In this document: one piece after another, positions 13,681 to 26,362 of the stretch
How positions within the stretch are numbered: the first letter of the stretch is position 1
Layout of the letters: the number at the start of each line of letters is the position of its first letter
Source of the DNA: Thunnus maccoyii
Taxonomy: Eukaryota; Chordata; Actinopteri; Scombriformes; Scombridae
NCBI RefSeq assembly: GCF_910596095.1
Contig: NC_056536.1
Location: 14,712,791-14,776,790 of the forward strand
Direction: 5' to 3'
DNA length: 64,000 nt
Translations under genes and position numbers: made by a program
The notes under the pieces: generated by a model
What the model saw: only the letters and a program-made list of their open reading frames with translations
What the model was told of the DNA's origin: nothing
Database searches by the model: none

Positions 13681-14280
13681 TGGTGTGACAGAACACAAAA
13701 GCCTTTATAACACAACAGCTAAATCAAAAACAATTTCAGCCCCATTAGGGGAAGCAGAAATAATTAAAATCTCTCCCCTAACACGATGAGTCGCCACACT
13801 CGCTGCTTGACCAAAACTATATTTCTCTTTGCTTCAATCAACTGCTTCCTGGTCAATTCATTCAGTGACCACAGCAGATATAACACGTAACACTGCCTAA
13901 AGTCTCAACACAGACAAAATAATACAAAACAAGACCAACCCCCCCCCCACCCAAAAAAAAAAACCAAAACAAAACAAAAAAAACAACTACATTTGATATT
14001 CATCCACACAACCTGTGAGTGTTTTCACTGACACCTTGATGCCAAGGCTTCGACTCACAGTGACCCACTTGAGTGCATCTCAGGTAATGGTGTGCCAGCT
14101 TGTATGAGGAGGAGTCGGGATGGAAAAGGTTGGGGGAGAGTGAGGCAGCGACCTCCTGGTGTCTCTTCCCGTACCTCTTCTGTCCCTTCCAGGTGCCCCT
14201 CCTCTCCTGAGCTCATCAGTGTTGCGTTTGTGGAGTTTGGGTTGTTGTGGACCACGTGCAGGGCTGGGGCGGGACGGGGG

Positions 14281-14350
14281 CTGGGCTGGGCTGGGCTGGG
14301 CTGGGCTGGGCTGGGCTGGGCAGGGCTGGGCTGGGCTGGGCTGGGCTGGG
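14281..14350. repeat. (CTGGG)n minisatellite, 14 units, just after the ctnnbip1 stop
   Basis: Fourteen 5-bp units with one CAGGG variant at 14321-14325, continuing into G-rich DNA up to about 14400. The plus strand has regular GGG runs with 2-nt loops, an ideal G-quadruplex pattern. The ctnnbip1 mRNA would carry the C-rich complement (CCCAG)n from 63 nt after its stop codon. Confidence 0.95.
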
Positions 14351-14412
14351 TGGGGCGAGGCGGGGCGGGATGCGGTGGAGTGGGGGGGTGGGGTGGGATG
14401 GAGGGCCCAGGG

Positions 14413-14471
14413 TCACTGTCGCCGATCCTCCGTCTCTGACCGTGAGAACGCCATCACCACGTCCTCTGCAC
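14413..14471 (-). CDS. ctnnbip1: ctnnbip1 coding exon 3 (residues 63-81 and stop)
   Basis: Encodes GAEDVVMAFSRSETEDRRQ and TGA at 14415-14413. The acceptor is TTTACAG. This 19-residue block is the beta-catenin-binding tail. It is too short to appear as an ORF and was found by splice-site reading. Confidence 0.95.
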
Positions 14472-17400
14472 CTGTAAACCGACAGCAGGAAGTCAGAGAA
14501 GTCCGCAGACGCTGACGTCAACCAACATGGACGACAAACCAACATTAAGGAGAATGAAATGTTATTGCTGACTCATCATAGAGGCCAAAATCTGATCATG
14601 ATCGTTGTTATTAGCTGTTTCTAAACAAACTGACATGCCCAAAACTCTTTGTGGTGAAAGAACATGTGACCCAGAGCGACGGTGTGGCTCACTGACATGT
14701 TTTTAATCATTTTTGGACAATAATGGAGCTCTAAGGCACAGAGGAATAAGATATATCAGGCTTTGGACACACGCACAATACTTGTAAGTAGGATGAGTTC
14801 ATTGTTGGTTTGACTCTGCACATGAGATTTGTTGACAATAAGAAAAATATAAAAAAAATTGTAGCCTTATCCTTAAGTTTCATGTGTCAAAAAGAAAAAA
14901 TCCAGACATAAGTCACTTTTTGTGTCTATTTAACACACTGGTAAGTTAATTAATTGTGATTTGGACAAATGTAATGTAATGTCACAGAAAAACATATATT
15001 TACTTTTATGACTAACAGGAAATGACTCATTTGTTTGACTTAAGTCAATTGTAGGTGTGTACTGATGTCTAAATGTATGACTACCTCGTGAAACATCAAC
15101 TCACGTTGACGGAAACACACAAAACAGATGATCTGCATTCAGATACGTCTATATGTGTCTGCAGTTCCCACCTGGCCACAGGTACTAAAATATGATCAGA
15201 TTTCAGTTGTTTTTGAGAGAAACTGCTAAATAACAAAATATACTCATTTGGTCTGAATCATGTATGACTCCAGAAGAGGCAAATCAACTCTAGCTGTGCA
15301 CACACACAAGGAGACTGTTCAGTGTGATCACAACTACACTGTTCTTAAGTCTACAGTCATCTCAGGGCACAGTTGAATGTTTGTTTGAGTCACCAGATCC
15401 CAGTCAGTCTTAAACACGTTTGAGCAACCCACATGTGATCGGATCACCCAAAAATAAATTTTAGTGAAAAGTGTGAAGCGAGCACAGTTTTCTACAGGCC
15501 GACAGCTGTGACTATAAAGCGGAGTGGGAATACGCCTCCATGAAAATCCTTTTGGCGCATGCAGGTAAATTTCATCTGTCGCCGTGTTCACCTGTTGTGG
15601 AAAGGCACCGCCTGGCGTCGCCGCACCCTGACGAGAGATAGTGTAAACACATCGAGTGGCCCGCTGACAGCAGCATCCTGCTCTGACACGATAACACTCA
15701 GATCTGAGACTTCAATACTATTCAATCTCCTCTGCGGTTGCGGCTCAGGCTGTAAGGTGCAAGATTGCTTGTGAGTAAACAATATCAGATTCTAGCTAGT
15801 GATATAAACTTCACCAAGATGTGGAAAAAAAAACCAACAATGGGCCCAAAGAAATGAGAGAAATGAAGTTATGATTTCTTTTTATTTCTTTTGTGCTTCT
15901 TTCACTTTTACCAAGTTAATGAGGACTACTGATAATTACAGCCTTATCTGGGTTGAGTCAACTAATGGATCCTGCCAGCTACACAATAGGACTTTGTCAG
16001 CTGGCTTTTGTTTAACAAGGAATCATTCATTAGTCTGTTGCCAACTGTGATTCATCATGTCGTTTGGGCCTGCCCACACCTGCCCAGACAGTCTTTCTCT
16101 GATAAATGAAAATACATTTTCCAATTTATTAAGTTAAATAAAATACATTTTGTGCTTTTATACAACCGCTCCTTTACACAGGCCTGATTATTTGGCAACG
16201 ACTCGTTTTAATTTGAGCCATTCAGCCTGTAGACCCTCCATAAAAAAAGAGAGAGCGCCAAAACATCTTCTGCGAGATGAAGTAGGGAAGTAAAAACCCC
16301 TCTTGCACTGTCATGGTTGGCAGCCTGGTGAAATGCAATTGCTTCTTGGTAATGAAAGTACATTGAGTGTAAGAGAGAGAGACCACAAAATGCATAACAG
16401 GAACATTTCGAGTCTCCTCCGACTCTTAAATTAAAAAGCGTCTCTTGAAGAAGACGACGGCCAAATGGCAACTAGGTGCGGTGGCCTACAGTGAGCGTGA
16501 TCGTGTACTGAAATAAATACATCTTGACAAGCTATGATCACATAAATATCATCAACACCAAGCTCCACACCTTTTCAGATGGTCGAGAAGAAAATGGCAC
16601 CTTGTGCACGTCTGCTATAAAAAGCCTCTCTTCGCCACAGCCCTCGAGTGCTTGTTAGATTTAATTATTGTGGAGATATGAAAGTAGGCCAGAGACTGTG
16701 AGCTTCCACATGTATTTGGCACAAAGGGCGGACCCTCCTCACCAGACATCGAAGACCCCTCCAAAAACACAGAATTTTTGTGTTTCATTTGGCTATCTCT
16801 ACGGGGAGGATAATTAGCATATTTCTGTGCTGCATTTAGGTCGGCGTGAGCTTGGTAAGATGAAGACTTTTGGGGGGGGAGGGCGCCTTTTAATATCAAC
16901 TTTCAAGTTCCCGTTCCCGTGGGAGCTCATTGGCTTACCAAATGAGGTTATGGTTAAAGAACCAGCCAATAGGCAGAAGCAGCACCAGGAGAGAAACCAG
17001 AGACAGAGTGATGAGAAAATATTGGCAGAGACACACTGTTCGACTTTAGTTAATAACATAAATCTCATCTGCTTTGAGACAGCACGTACGGATAATGATG
17101 CCTGAACAAGAGACAATTATGTAATACACAATAGCAGCTCGACCTGAATTACACTTCAGCTGAATGGCATTACTGTTCAAGATGATGTTTTGGCGCAGGA
17201 ACTTGCAATAGCACCCATTTATCACAATGAACGCCAGACTGAATCATTCTATAGTTGTATGAAGGAGTTCATCGTTGTGTGACGGGCAGTTCAGGGGAAG
17301 GACATGACGGACGCTGCGCAATTTGAGCCGAATGACCAGCAGAAACACTATCAAAATATATTGAGAGAGCCAAGTGGATGATGGGAAATTGGGAGGCTAT

Positions 17401-20400
17401 ATCTGTTTTACTTGACTGACTGAGAGTCATTGTCAGACCTTGCCCTGCCATCATACAATACACACACACACACACACAAACAAGCTGTAACCAACACGTC
17501 AAGCCCCTTAAAGCTGTTGCCTAGCGACAGATAAAAATCAGATCGCATCACTGGACGGGAGGCTGCTGCTGATGCTGCCTCTGAGCAAACGGCTTTTAGT
17601 TTATTTCAATGCAGCTCTGTGTCCAGCCGTTCTCTGGCCCCTCCCTCCACCGTGCACTGATCCCCTCCTCGCCTCGCACGACGGGGGTAAACAGAGCGGC
17701 TCCGGACGGTGGATTACATAAACAGCAGCAACAACGAGCATGCCGTCCGATTTGTGCTCTATAAATACTTTAAGGGGGAAATAACTCTCGTTTGTTACAG
17801 AAATTGTCTTTAAGGAAAAGTAGAGATCCAAAGGAAAAACTATTTCCACATAAAGTCAGTGTTTTTGTTTTCAAATAAATACTGCAGAGATTGTGAAAAG
17901 AAATCGGGGTAAACAGAGACGACATCAATAAAGCCGTGTCTCAAATTCAAATATGCATCATCACCGTCATTTATAAAGCAAAAATGCCTGACTTCAGCTT
18001 CTCAAATGTGAGGGTTTAGTGTTTTTCTCTGCTTTATATAATTGTACACTGAATATCTTTAGGTTTTGGACTGTTGGTGAGAAAAACAAGCTCAAGACTT
18101 CACTGTGGGCACCTTAACAGAAGTTGGGAGGGAATTTTTTTTACAATCTTTTGACATTTTATTGACAAAACAATTAATCAATTAATTGAAAAAGAATAAA
18201 AAAAGAAAGAAAACAGTAAATAATTAGTTGCAGCCCTGGCTTCATCCTATCAAAGCTAGCCAGAACCACAACATTATTCACCTGAACTGATTCTAATTCA
18301 CAAAACAAAATAAAGTCTGTCTGCACACTTCTAAGAGTCTGTAAATCACTATTTAGCTGAGAACAGGTAGCCTAAGACGAATATCAAAACAAACAAAGTT
18401 CTATTAAAACCTCTCAGGATGAGAAAGCTGTGAAATTAACCCAAAGGGCGTCTGTTTGAAGTTAAAGGCACCAAACTGCGTCCCTCTAGTCCCTCCTGCC
18501 TGAATAAGCAGAGAAGCAGCCATATGATGTGCTGCAGTGCTGTTATTAGTCAGAGGAGCAACTGCATTATTCCAGGTCACAATCTGTGCAGGGTCAGCTG
18601 AGAGGATAAAGACACGGGACCCCGATCCCACACACACACATGAAAACAACAGCAAGGGCGTGTTAAGAAGCTACACAGCGGGGGGAGTGTGTGTGGTCCA
18701 GCTCAACATGTTGACACCAACAAACACAGTAGGTGTACTTTAGACAGTCAGCGCCTTTAACAAGCTAAACTACTAGACTCTAAATCAAGTATTAAGTCTC
18801 TTCTCGGTTTACATTATGGAAGAGAGAGCAAAAGGTTAATCTTAATTTCTCCTATCATGACTTCTTGTCTATTACATCATTATTCTGGACTCACGAGTGT
18901 TACAAATGCATTTAAGTTCAGACGTCTGCACCACCCACTAACAAATTGTACCAGAAAGTGTACCAGGTGCTCGGCATCCTCTTGATCACATTCTTCATAT
19001 ATATTATAAATCCATTATAAAATGATCCTGTTTTCCATGCTGTATTTCTATAATTTGTCTTTCTTGTTCTACTCTGTACACACAACATCTGTAGCACATC
19101 AGTCCGTCCTGGGTGTGGGATCCCTCCTCTGTTGCTCTTCCTGAGGATTCTTCCATTTTTTTCCTGTTAAAGGGGTTTTATTAGGGAGTTTTTCCTCATT
19201 TGAATAGAGGGTCTAGTGACAGAGGTTGTTGTATTGCTGTACAGATTGTAAAGCCCCCCTGAGGCAAATTTGTGATTTGTGATATACAAATAAAATGGAC
19301 GTGACTTGACTACCAACAAGATGGCAATGTCAGTGTTGGTCTTAAATCCTGTTATGTAGATTTTTAAAAAGAGAGAAAAGTAAAAAACTAAATAGATTAA
19401 ATACATAATGTGCAAATAAATGATTTAAGATTCCACAGAGAAAGTCAAACGTGTGCAACAGTTTGTTCTTCACTTCACACTGTGATAACGAGCTTTCAAA
19501 TTAGGTTAAAGGATGTAGCAAATTATTTTCCCAGTCATTTTTCTCCTCCAAATGGATCCTCTAGAGTTGACATTTTACAAGCCGCATCAAGAAGATAAAT
19601 TAGTTTATAAGGCAGCAGATTTAGAGAGCAGGTCCAGAACTCAAGATCAGTTTGGTTTCTGTTTCCAAAGAAGCTGAGCTCATTAGAAAGAAAATTAGCT
19701 GATTAAGCATATCTGAGTTGGAAACAGTTGACCCAAAACTATCTCTTAACATTTGTCTATACAACCACACACCTTTTGACATATTTGTAATAGAGACGAG
19801 AGCATATTTAAAGAGAAAAATCAAGCCTGTGTGTTTCAGTGAAATGAGTCAGGTATACATGGTAGCTCATAAATCTGAGTCTCTGGCTCTGATTCATGCT
19901 GCAGTGAGGAACAGGATAAAGTAAGAATCGATACCACTCTGCTCTGACTGAGCCGACAAACAAAGGCGGGTCCTTCCTCTGTGTCACAGGGCTTCACTTG
20001 GAAAAGCACGTTTAAGTATTGCGTGATACAGGGATTGTAACACAGACAAAAGGGAACAAGATAGCGAATCGATTGCTTGAGGCCGCTGTAATATCTGCAA
20101 CAAGCGGCCATATTTCTGTAAGAAGGGACGGGACTGACGGACGGAGATTAGAATATCACACTCTGGCTGTGTAATTAGCACTCCAGCTTGCCTCCAGGCC
20201 CCCTAATGACACCTGCTCCAATCTACCGCTGCAGCACGTCGCAACAACACCAAAGCCCACAGGGAAGCTTAGCTTTCCTGGGACAACTGAGATTGCTATG
20301 GCAACCCCATCCATGTCTCTCCTCTTTTGTTGAGGCCCCTCAGCCGTCCTACTGGATCTGGGAGGAGTAAACTTTCTCTGTCAAATCAGACAGAATAACA

Positions 20401-23400
20401 ATTCCTGAGATTGCCGGCTTTATGTGTGGCTCTGACAAACTGTATTGTTTAAAACGACATGATGTCAGTTATAGGAAGCTGTGAATTAGACGGCTGAAGG
20501 AAGAAGAATAACAGCCTGATTATTAAGACAAAACTCTTCTTCCCCCCAAATATACTGTGACTACTGTGCCACAGCAAAGTCTCTGTAGCATAAGTAACAC
20601 AGTTATTATTCAGCATTACCCAAAAAGGAGCAAATTACACTGAAACAGAGCCCCTTAAAAACCCAGCGCCTTGTTTAATGAGTTCAGATTTCATTTCCAA
20701 TCAGGACAAGTATTTAAACATAGCATTCAAAGTCTTGCTCCTCTAGAATTCAGTCACATCAAGGTATTCACAAAAAGAGAGCTCAATGAAAAAAAATCAT
20801 TCTCAGCCTTTGGCAGAGAATTCCTCTTTGGCCTGATTAAAATTGCAAAACAAAATTCTGTATTTGCATGTATGGTAATCAGCCAATTAAAACTAAAAAT
20901 GCAAATTCAGTGACCCATAGACTTAAAAGAAATAAGAGTAGCAACCCCCGAGTTGCTTTTATCTTGTTTCTTACAAGGAAGAAAGCAGAATAACATTTGA
21001 CAGCTAAGTAGAGTCTGAGGGAATCGTTCAGGGTTTCGGCAACGTTTCCAATCAGTCTGATCAGATGATGATGAAGAACGACAACATTTCTGGATAGATT
21101 CCACTGCAATACTTATAAATGTATTTTCTTATCAGAATACGCTAAGCCAACAACAGCAATGATGTTATCCATTTGTCAAATTAGCTTCTGTGTCTTCTCT
21201 CACCTACTCTCCTATTTAACATTTCCTGAATACAGCTCGGCCTTGACTTGGAGCAATCAATATCCAAGTGTGTCACCACTACGCCATCGTGCCCTCAGCG
21301 CCCTCTGAGCATGCCGCCACTCAATCGATGAGGCTGTGTCTGACACGTGACACTATCTCTCCGTGCTGGGACCCCTTGAGGACGCTGCTATCAGGCCGTC
21401 CTGCGTCAGCATGTTCAAACCATCACGCTTCTGTGCCTGGACGGGTTTAGTTTCATACTCAAGAGGGACAAATCCTTTTGGCCGGGGCTCATCTGACCTC
21501 TGTGGGTGTCTCCAGTGAAAACATTGTTCCAATTTAGCTGAATTTAACAATGTATATTATTGATGACAAAAGATTCTATAAACCTTTAAAGATGCAGAGT
21601 CATCCACTCTACATTATTACTCCCTGAAACAGCCAGCTGAGTAGCCAAGATAGAAAATGATGCTCCTTTTACTACAGCTATTACCAAATCAATATTACAC
21701 TATTTCCATCATACGCATGAGCAGGAGAGGAGGTGAGCTTTTGAAAATGCTGTAAAAAGAGATTTGTACACGAAAAACACAAAAAAAACAGGTGGATTTA
21801 GTGTTGACTGCTAGACATTTTCAAACCTTAAGAACTATTTTAACCTAACAGAAATCTCATAATCTCACAACTTGAATATATTTGCTTAAGCTGTCCGCTA
21901 CAGAGATTGATCAGAAAGGCCTGGGTGTGGAGGTGGAACTGAGGTGAGCAGACACAGACAAACAACCGTTGCCTGAAAAACTGCTGGCTGGTCACAGAAG
22001 GTGTCCGTCTGGCTGGACGGTCAGTACTGCTGCTGCATACAGCAGAACGAGGGGAAAGCTCTACTGTCATTGTAATGAAGTACGAACAGGGTGAACCACA
22101 GAGCACAACCTGATCTATCTCAACATTAACACCCCCTCTGGCATAGACCTTGAAAATTAAATAATTAAGTACAATTAACACATTGAAATTCACCCGTTAA
22201 CGCCTTTTCCCCCAAAATTTCCGTGCAGCATTCGCACAGTTATTTACATTTTATTTATTGACTTTGATCAAATAGTTTTCTTTGTACTATTTCATGTCAG
22301 TAATCTGTTGTTTGAAGCCTGTGCTTATGTGAAAATACATTTTAAGAAGGACAGTGAGTGCAAGTTGCTAGGCAATAAAATGTTTCCTTTCATCTATTTT
22401 TTACCCTATTACCAAGTCTAAATGAGATCAAATAGAGGACTTCCCTCTTCATGTAACTGAACCTCTTCACACTACCTCAAAGGATCCCGAATGTGCTGAT
22501 GCCTACAAACTACTGTCCTTCAGCGCTGGGCTGAATATTTAAAAGTGATTAACTCCCAGCTATCTCCACGATGCCTAATCACAGTACTTTAGATAAGATG
22601 CAGACCACAAATTATTTATTAGTGCACCGTGGAGTTGGCAGGCTGCCAAATGACACTAAACGCGTCTGTTTTTGTGATGTATAATGCATACTCAGAGCAC
22701 CTTTCACCAGTCATCTTCGTTCATATTTAATGAGGCTCTTCCTCACAGTATTGACACAGCACAGAGATTGAGTTCTGTATCTTCTAAAGGGCATGAAGAA
22801 ACAGAACGAGGGCACGCAGCAGAAACTAACATCTAGTCTGTAGTTGTTTAACCAGATAGAAAATGAATGACTCAAGAAAATCTGTGCTGATCTCACATTC
22901 GGGTGCTTCTGATACCATCTTTCCTATCTGATGCAATACTTTATGTTGTGCCGTTTGATGAAGAAATCCATTGTAATAATGAGATCTACACTGTCCATGA
23001 TGCAACGACCCGGATTTTAGACTGTTAATGATGCGTCCCATACTGCAGAACAAGGCTGAACTTAACAGAAATATGATGATGCATTGTAATATCCTGCAGG
23101 TTAAAACAAAGATACTAAAAACACCAGAGCAGGAGAAAAACACAAAGTCATTGCACTTTTTACTCGCCTCCTTAATACCTTCTGTAATCATAAACCTAAT
23201 CCTTCTCCTGCATGGAAAATCACATATTCATCAATCCAAACAACACCTTTGTTTCCTCGCAGAGCAAGGACACAGACAAGGAGACATAACAACTCACTGT
23301 AGGTAAAGTGTCGCAGGCAATTTTCTCAACTTTAAGCCCCCCTGAGGGTCCAATATCATGAGGGACTAAGCAAAGCCTGAGCAGTGCTACGACAGGAGGG

Positions 23401-24716
23401 GCTCCTATCTGACAGACATGTTTGGAGTGAGCCTGGAAAGCAGCTGATAAGTGTATTAACAAAAAAAAAAAAATCAAGAACAGCAACTATTTTTCAGGTA
23501 ACTGCAGTGCTTCTGCATATTCACCATTATGTTTAATCTAGCACCATCTTGTGGTGTAAAAATATGAAAATTGTGGTGGAAGAAAAAGAAAGCTCAAAGG
23601 CCCCCTCTTGTGGCCTTAAGAAGCATCACGGTCATATTACTGGGCAAACTGAGTCTTAACAACATGCATGAACAGTGATTTGCTTTATCATGTAAACACC
23701 ACAATGTCTGAAGTCATACGTGTGTTAAGCGCACTATCTAGGCCACTTGTGAGAAGCAGCAGTGAAACTAGTGACACACTCATGCTGAGGATGAATCACT
23801 CTGTTCCAGTCAGCCACACTGTTTGCTGTATGAGTAATTTCAGTGCTGGTGGGCTGCTGAGTCGGCCTCAATGCACAGTCAGGGAATCCGTTAGGCCTGC
23901 TGGGGCACGGGCTCTAGAGGAGTGATGTGTGCGGAGGGATTTTCCCTTGTTTTCAATGTCGGTACAGTAGCACTTCTGCAATGTGTAAGGGTGGTGTTTG
24001 TGGTTTAATGTTGTTCTAAACGTATTTTCGTATTAAAACCACTGACACAAACACTCTCTACCCTTACACCTTCAAAAAACAAAATGTTGAAACTAGAGCT
24101 AAAATAACATATATTAAATATGTATTTTTTTAAAAACTACAAGTATTGACTGTAGTTACTTTTTACTGTAGTCAGTAAAAGGTTACCAAATCACTTCTAA
24201 ATCACACAAGTCAGAACTATTTTCAGCTAAAAACATGACAAATTCCTAACTGGAAGAGTGTTGATCTCTGCCAGGTGTGTCTGGGGGCATGTGGGTGGGG
24301 AACAGGAAGTGCGGGCAGGTGGTGTACGCATGAGAGTAGAATATAATAGAATTTATTTTGGTGTCCAAAATCATAGCCACATAAAAAAAGAGTGATACTT
24401 TAAGTTCCTGCAGTCTGAAAAAGATGTAGTCTGAAGCTACAGCTTATAACGTCTACCACTGTATCGACACCTCATGTTTAACCTCAAAGGTAGTATCAAA
24501 CAACTGCACAGAGTAGTGGGATGGATGGGAGACAATATGCAGGTTACATTATCAAGGTGTAACCAGAGTAGACGGGCTTTATGGCGTGTTTATAGCGTCA
24601 GAACTGTGGAGGGAGTGATGACTGTAGGTTTTTCTGCTGAGTGAAACCAGCGGGGGGAATAAGAACGAGAAGGTGATTTGAATACAGGCGAGGTCGATAT
24701 ACAGCAAAATATGTTT

Positions 24717-24768
<52 letters not shown>

Positions 24769-26362
24769 CAGCCTTACCCTGGTCTATGTTGTGCTGTGGT
24801 AGCTGGCTCATCTGACTGTGGACCACACCTGCGTAATTCCGGAGAAAAGCTTCTTCACTCGGCGTGAGCTAGAGACGGGTGAAAAAGTGACGTTAAGAAC
24901 AAAACCTGAATTCATCTTGAAGGAGAAGTTCTCTAAACTAAATTTCAAACAAAATAACACTTTTAAGAATTAGTTTCTTACTTTCATTCAACAGCTCTCA
25001 GTTTGTGTCCTGGTATAAGACTTTCTCTTAAATCATTTTAGAGTCAAAGGCATATTTGACTCTGAACCTGCTAACTATCTAGTAAGTGAAAGTTAGCCTA
25101 CAGTTGTTTCAAGAGTGGAGGTTAAGGTTAGACATTTCATAATGACTCTTGGTTATCAGACAAATGTTTTGACTTTGTGGTTTAGTTTTGGTAAGCACTT
25201 GTTCATCACTCGGAAACCTAGACTGAAATGTGTAAAAATACAATTTACTTTATATTATTAAATATAAGAAATACATTATTTTTATAAATGGATAGACAAT
25301 AGTGACTGGGTTGATGATGATGGTGGCAATCATTAATGATGAATGATTTTTGACTTTAATTATATCCAAAGTAAAGCACATATTTAAACTTCTGTACACA
25401 GCGACTGAGGATTCACAGCATCAAAGTTACACATCAGATGATGTTGGGCGATGATGTCCCGTGTCAGAGTTCTCATTTTAGCCTGTGACTAAATCAATTT
25501 CGTCGCCTAAAATGACCATAGCAAACTGGTTTTATCAGCTGTGTCTAATTAAGAGTGTTGCTCAAATCACAAAAGGAAACTCATCTGTTGTCTGGTTAGT
25601 GTGCTGTCTGCATGCCAGGACCAGAGTGCAGACTGTGTCTGACTGTGCTATTCAAACAAAAAACAACATCTATGTTCACTTCCTCCACACTGTCATGTGT
25701 CAAGTGGCATTTAGATAAAACTTCAGTCAGTACCTGAGCTGAAGAGAAAACATGTCATGAGCTGTTATCCGTTCTTCTGATGCAACAAACAAATTCAGCT
25801 GGAAACTGAATCTCATAACAAATATTTATCTAAAAATGACAGGTGTATCTGAAGGAAAGTGGAACCTAAAGGGACAACAGGGGGACTTTGTCCTAGATAA
25901 CTTCAAAAAAATTAGGAATACAGTCAATTTTACTTTCAGTCTGTCCTAAGTAATCACCTCTCCGCCAAAATAGACATGTGCTTCTCTACATTAAAGAATA
26001 AAAATCTTGCGGATGTTTGCTGCTTCGTCTACGTTTGTTCATAGCAGCATCTCCTGCTTCTGTTAGACGCAGTGAACACAAACATTTTTGACATGGTAAA
26101 GATAATTTCTAGTGTTGACGGCAAAGTTTCATAGGTTTCAGGATGACATCACTGTGTGCATGAGCAGGACAATATACAGTGCTAAAAATTATCATCTTAA
26201 AATGTCAATACCCAAGGTAAAATGTCACATGATCGTAGTATGTTCTAGTAAAGACCCCGTACGTACATTTGATCCCATTTTCTTTAGCATGAGCAGGACC
26301 CGCACTTTCTGTTGGATGTACATGTCTTCAGGAGACTTCCCCGGGGCCTCCTCGCGGTTCAT
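14413..26362 (-). CDS. ctnnbip1: beta-catenin-interacting protein 1 (ICAT), complete CDS in three exons
   Basis: CDS = 26362-26267, 24868-24778, 14471-14413 (96+91+59 nt = 82 codons with stop; 81 aa). ICAT binds the armadillo repeats of beta-catenin and keeps TCF/LEF and p300 off it, so it represses canonical Wnt transcription in nucleus and cytosol. The protein begins MNREEAPGKSPED and ends SRSETEDRRQ. Against human ICAT as I remember it there are about ten substitutions and no indels. Residues 1-58 should form the helical domain. The C-terminal tail carries D66, F71 and E75, the residues known to grip the beta-catenin groove. All junctions are GT-AG. The start was chosen because it opens the family N-terminus and lies 19 nt inside an exon whose acceptor follows TGTACGCAG. 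The second coding intron is very large (10.3 kb). Any 5' noncoding exons were not located. Orthology is near certain. Confidence 0.97.
17516..17528. promoter_or_regulatory. RFX X-box-like motif
   Basis: GTTGCCTAGCGAC is close to the X-box GTNRCC(N)RGYAAC. It lies in the large ctnnbip1 intron, next to a CpG-richer stretch at 17630-17720. Confidence 0.3.
18015..18238 (-). repeat. dispersed repeat, same family as 3141-3366
   Basis: Shows the shared block TTTATATAATTGTACACTGA then ATATCTTTAGGTTTTGGACT and ends AATAATTAGTTGCAGCCCTGG. It lies in the large ctnnbip1 intron. Confidence 0.6.
19085..19313 (+). mobile_element. LINE/SINE 3' tail, L2-like
   Basis: Contains the fish retroposon tail GGATCCCTCCTCTGTTGCTC, TTCCTGAGGATTCTTCCATT, CTGAGGCAAATTTGTGATTT and ATACAAATAAAATGGACGTG, ending in a short GACTTGAC repeat. 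Such tails are shared by L2-type LINEs and SINEs that use their machinery. Confidence 0.65.
20292..20305. promoter_or_regulatory. RFX X-box-like motif
   Basis: ATTGCTATGGCAAC is an imperfect palindrome matching the RFX X-box in all but the first base. It lies in the large ctnnbip1 intron. Confidence 0.35.
22364..22375. promoter_or_regulatory. RFX X-box-like motif
   Basis: GTTGCTAGGCAA is an X-box match lacking the last base. It lies in the large ctnnbip1 intron. Confidence 0.25.
24725..24767. repeat. (TG)n microsatellite next to ctnnbip1 exon 2 donor
   Basis: About 21 TG units. On the ctnnbip1 sense strand this is a (CA)n tract starting about 10 nt past the donor. CA tracts there are known hnRNP L sites. 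Confidence 0.95.
24778..24868 (-). CDS. ctnnbip1: ctnnbip1 coding exon 2 (residues 33-63)
   Basis: Encodes LTPSEEAFLRNYAGVV through QHNIDQ plus the first base of Gly63. The acceptor is CTCTAG and the donor G|GTAAGG. A (TG)n tract starts about 10 bp beyond the donor, at 24767-24725. Confidence 0.95.
26267..26362 (-). CDS. ctnnbip1: ctnnbip1 coding exon 1 (residues 1-32)
   Basis: Encodes MNREEAPGKSPEDMYIQQKV and on to KKMGSN, ending in phase 0. The donor is AAT|GTACGT. The exon extends 5' to 26381, where the acceptor CAG is at 26384-26382, leaving 19 nt of 5' UTR in this exon. Confidence 0.95.

Larger units (their letters stand above)
11295..14412 (-). other. ctnnbip1: probable ctnnbip1 3' UTR
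   Basis: Below the stop codon no coding exon is visible on the minus strand. The first canonical AATAAA I find on that strand is at 11315-11310, which would give a 3' UTR of about 3.1 kb. The interval holds the (CTGGG)n array, a MITE at 12976-13680, a poly-A run at 11489-11512 and a CA-rich block at 11598-11710. ATTAAA variants near 12600 and 11358 could give other ends. The end point is inferred from the signal alone. Confidence 0.4.
14472..24777 (-). other. ctnnbip1: ctnnbip1 intron between coding exons 2 and 3
   Basis: 10.3 kb with no coding exon found. It holds the dispersed repeat at 18015, the LINE/SINE tail at 19085 and three X-box-like motifs. Several low-repeat, AT-rich stretches (about 15900-17250, 19980-20400 and 20640-20920) read like conserved regulatory DNA. 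Confidence 0.6.

Noticed and set aside
14092..14545. Overlapping ORFs across the (CTGGG)n array, including 118 and 109 codons
   Set aside because: The openness comes from the pentamer repeat. The real coding content here is the 59-nt last exon of ctnnbip1.
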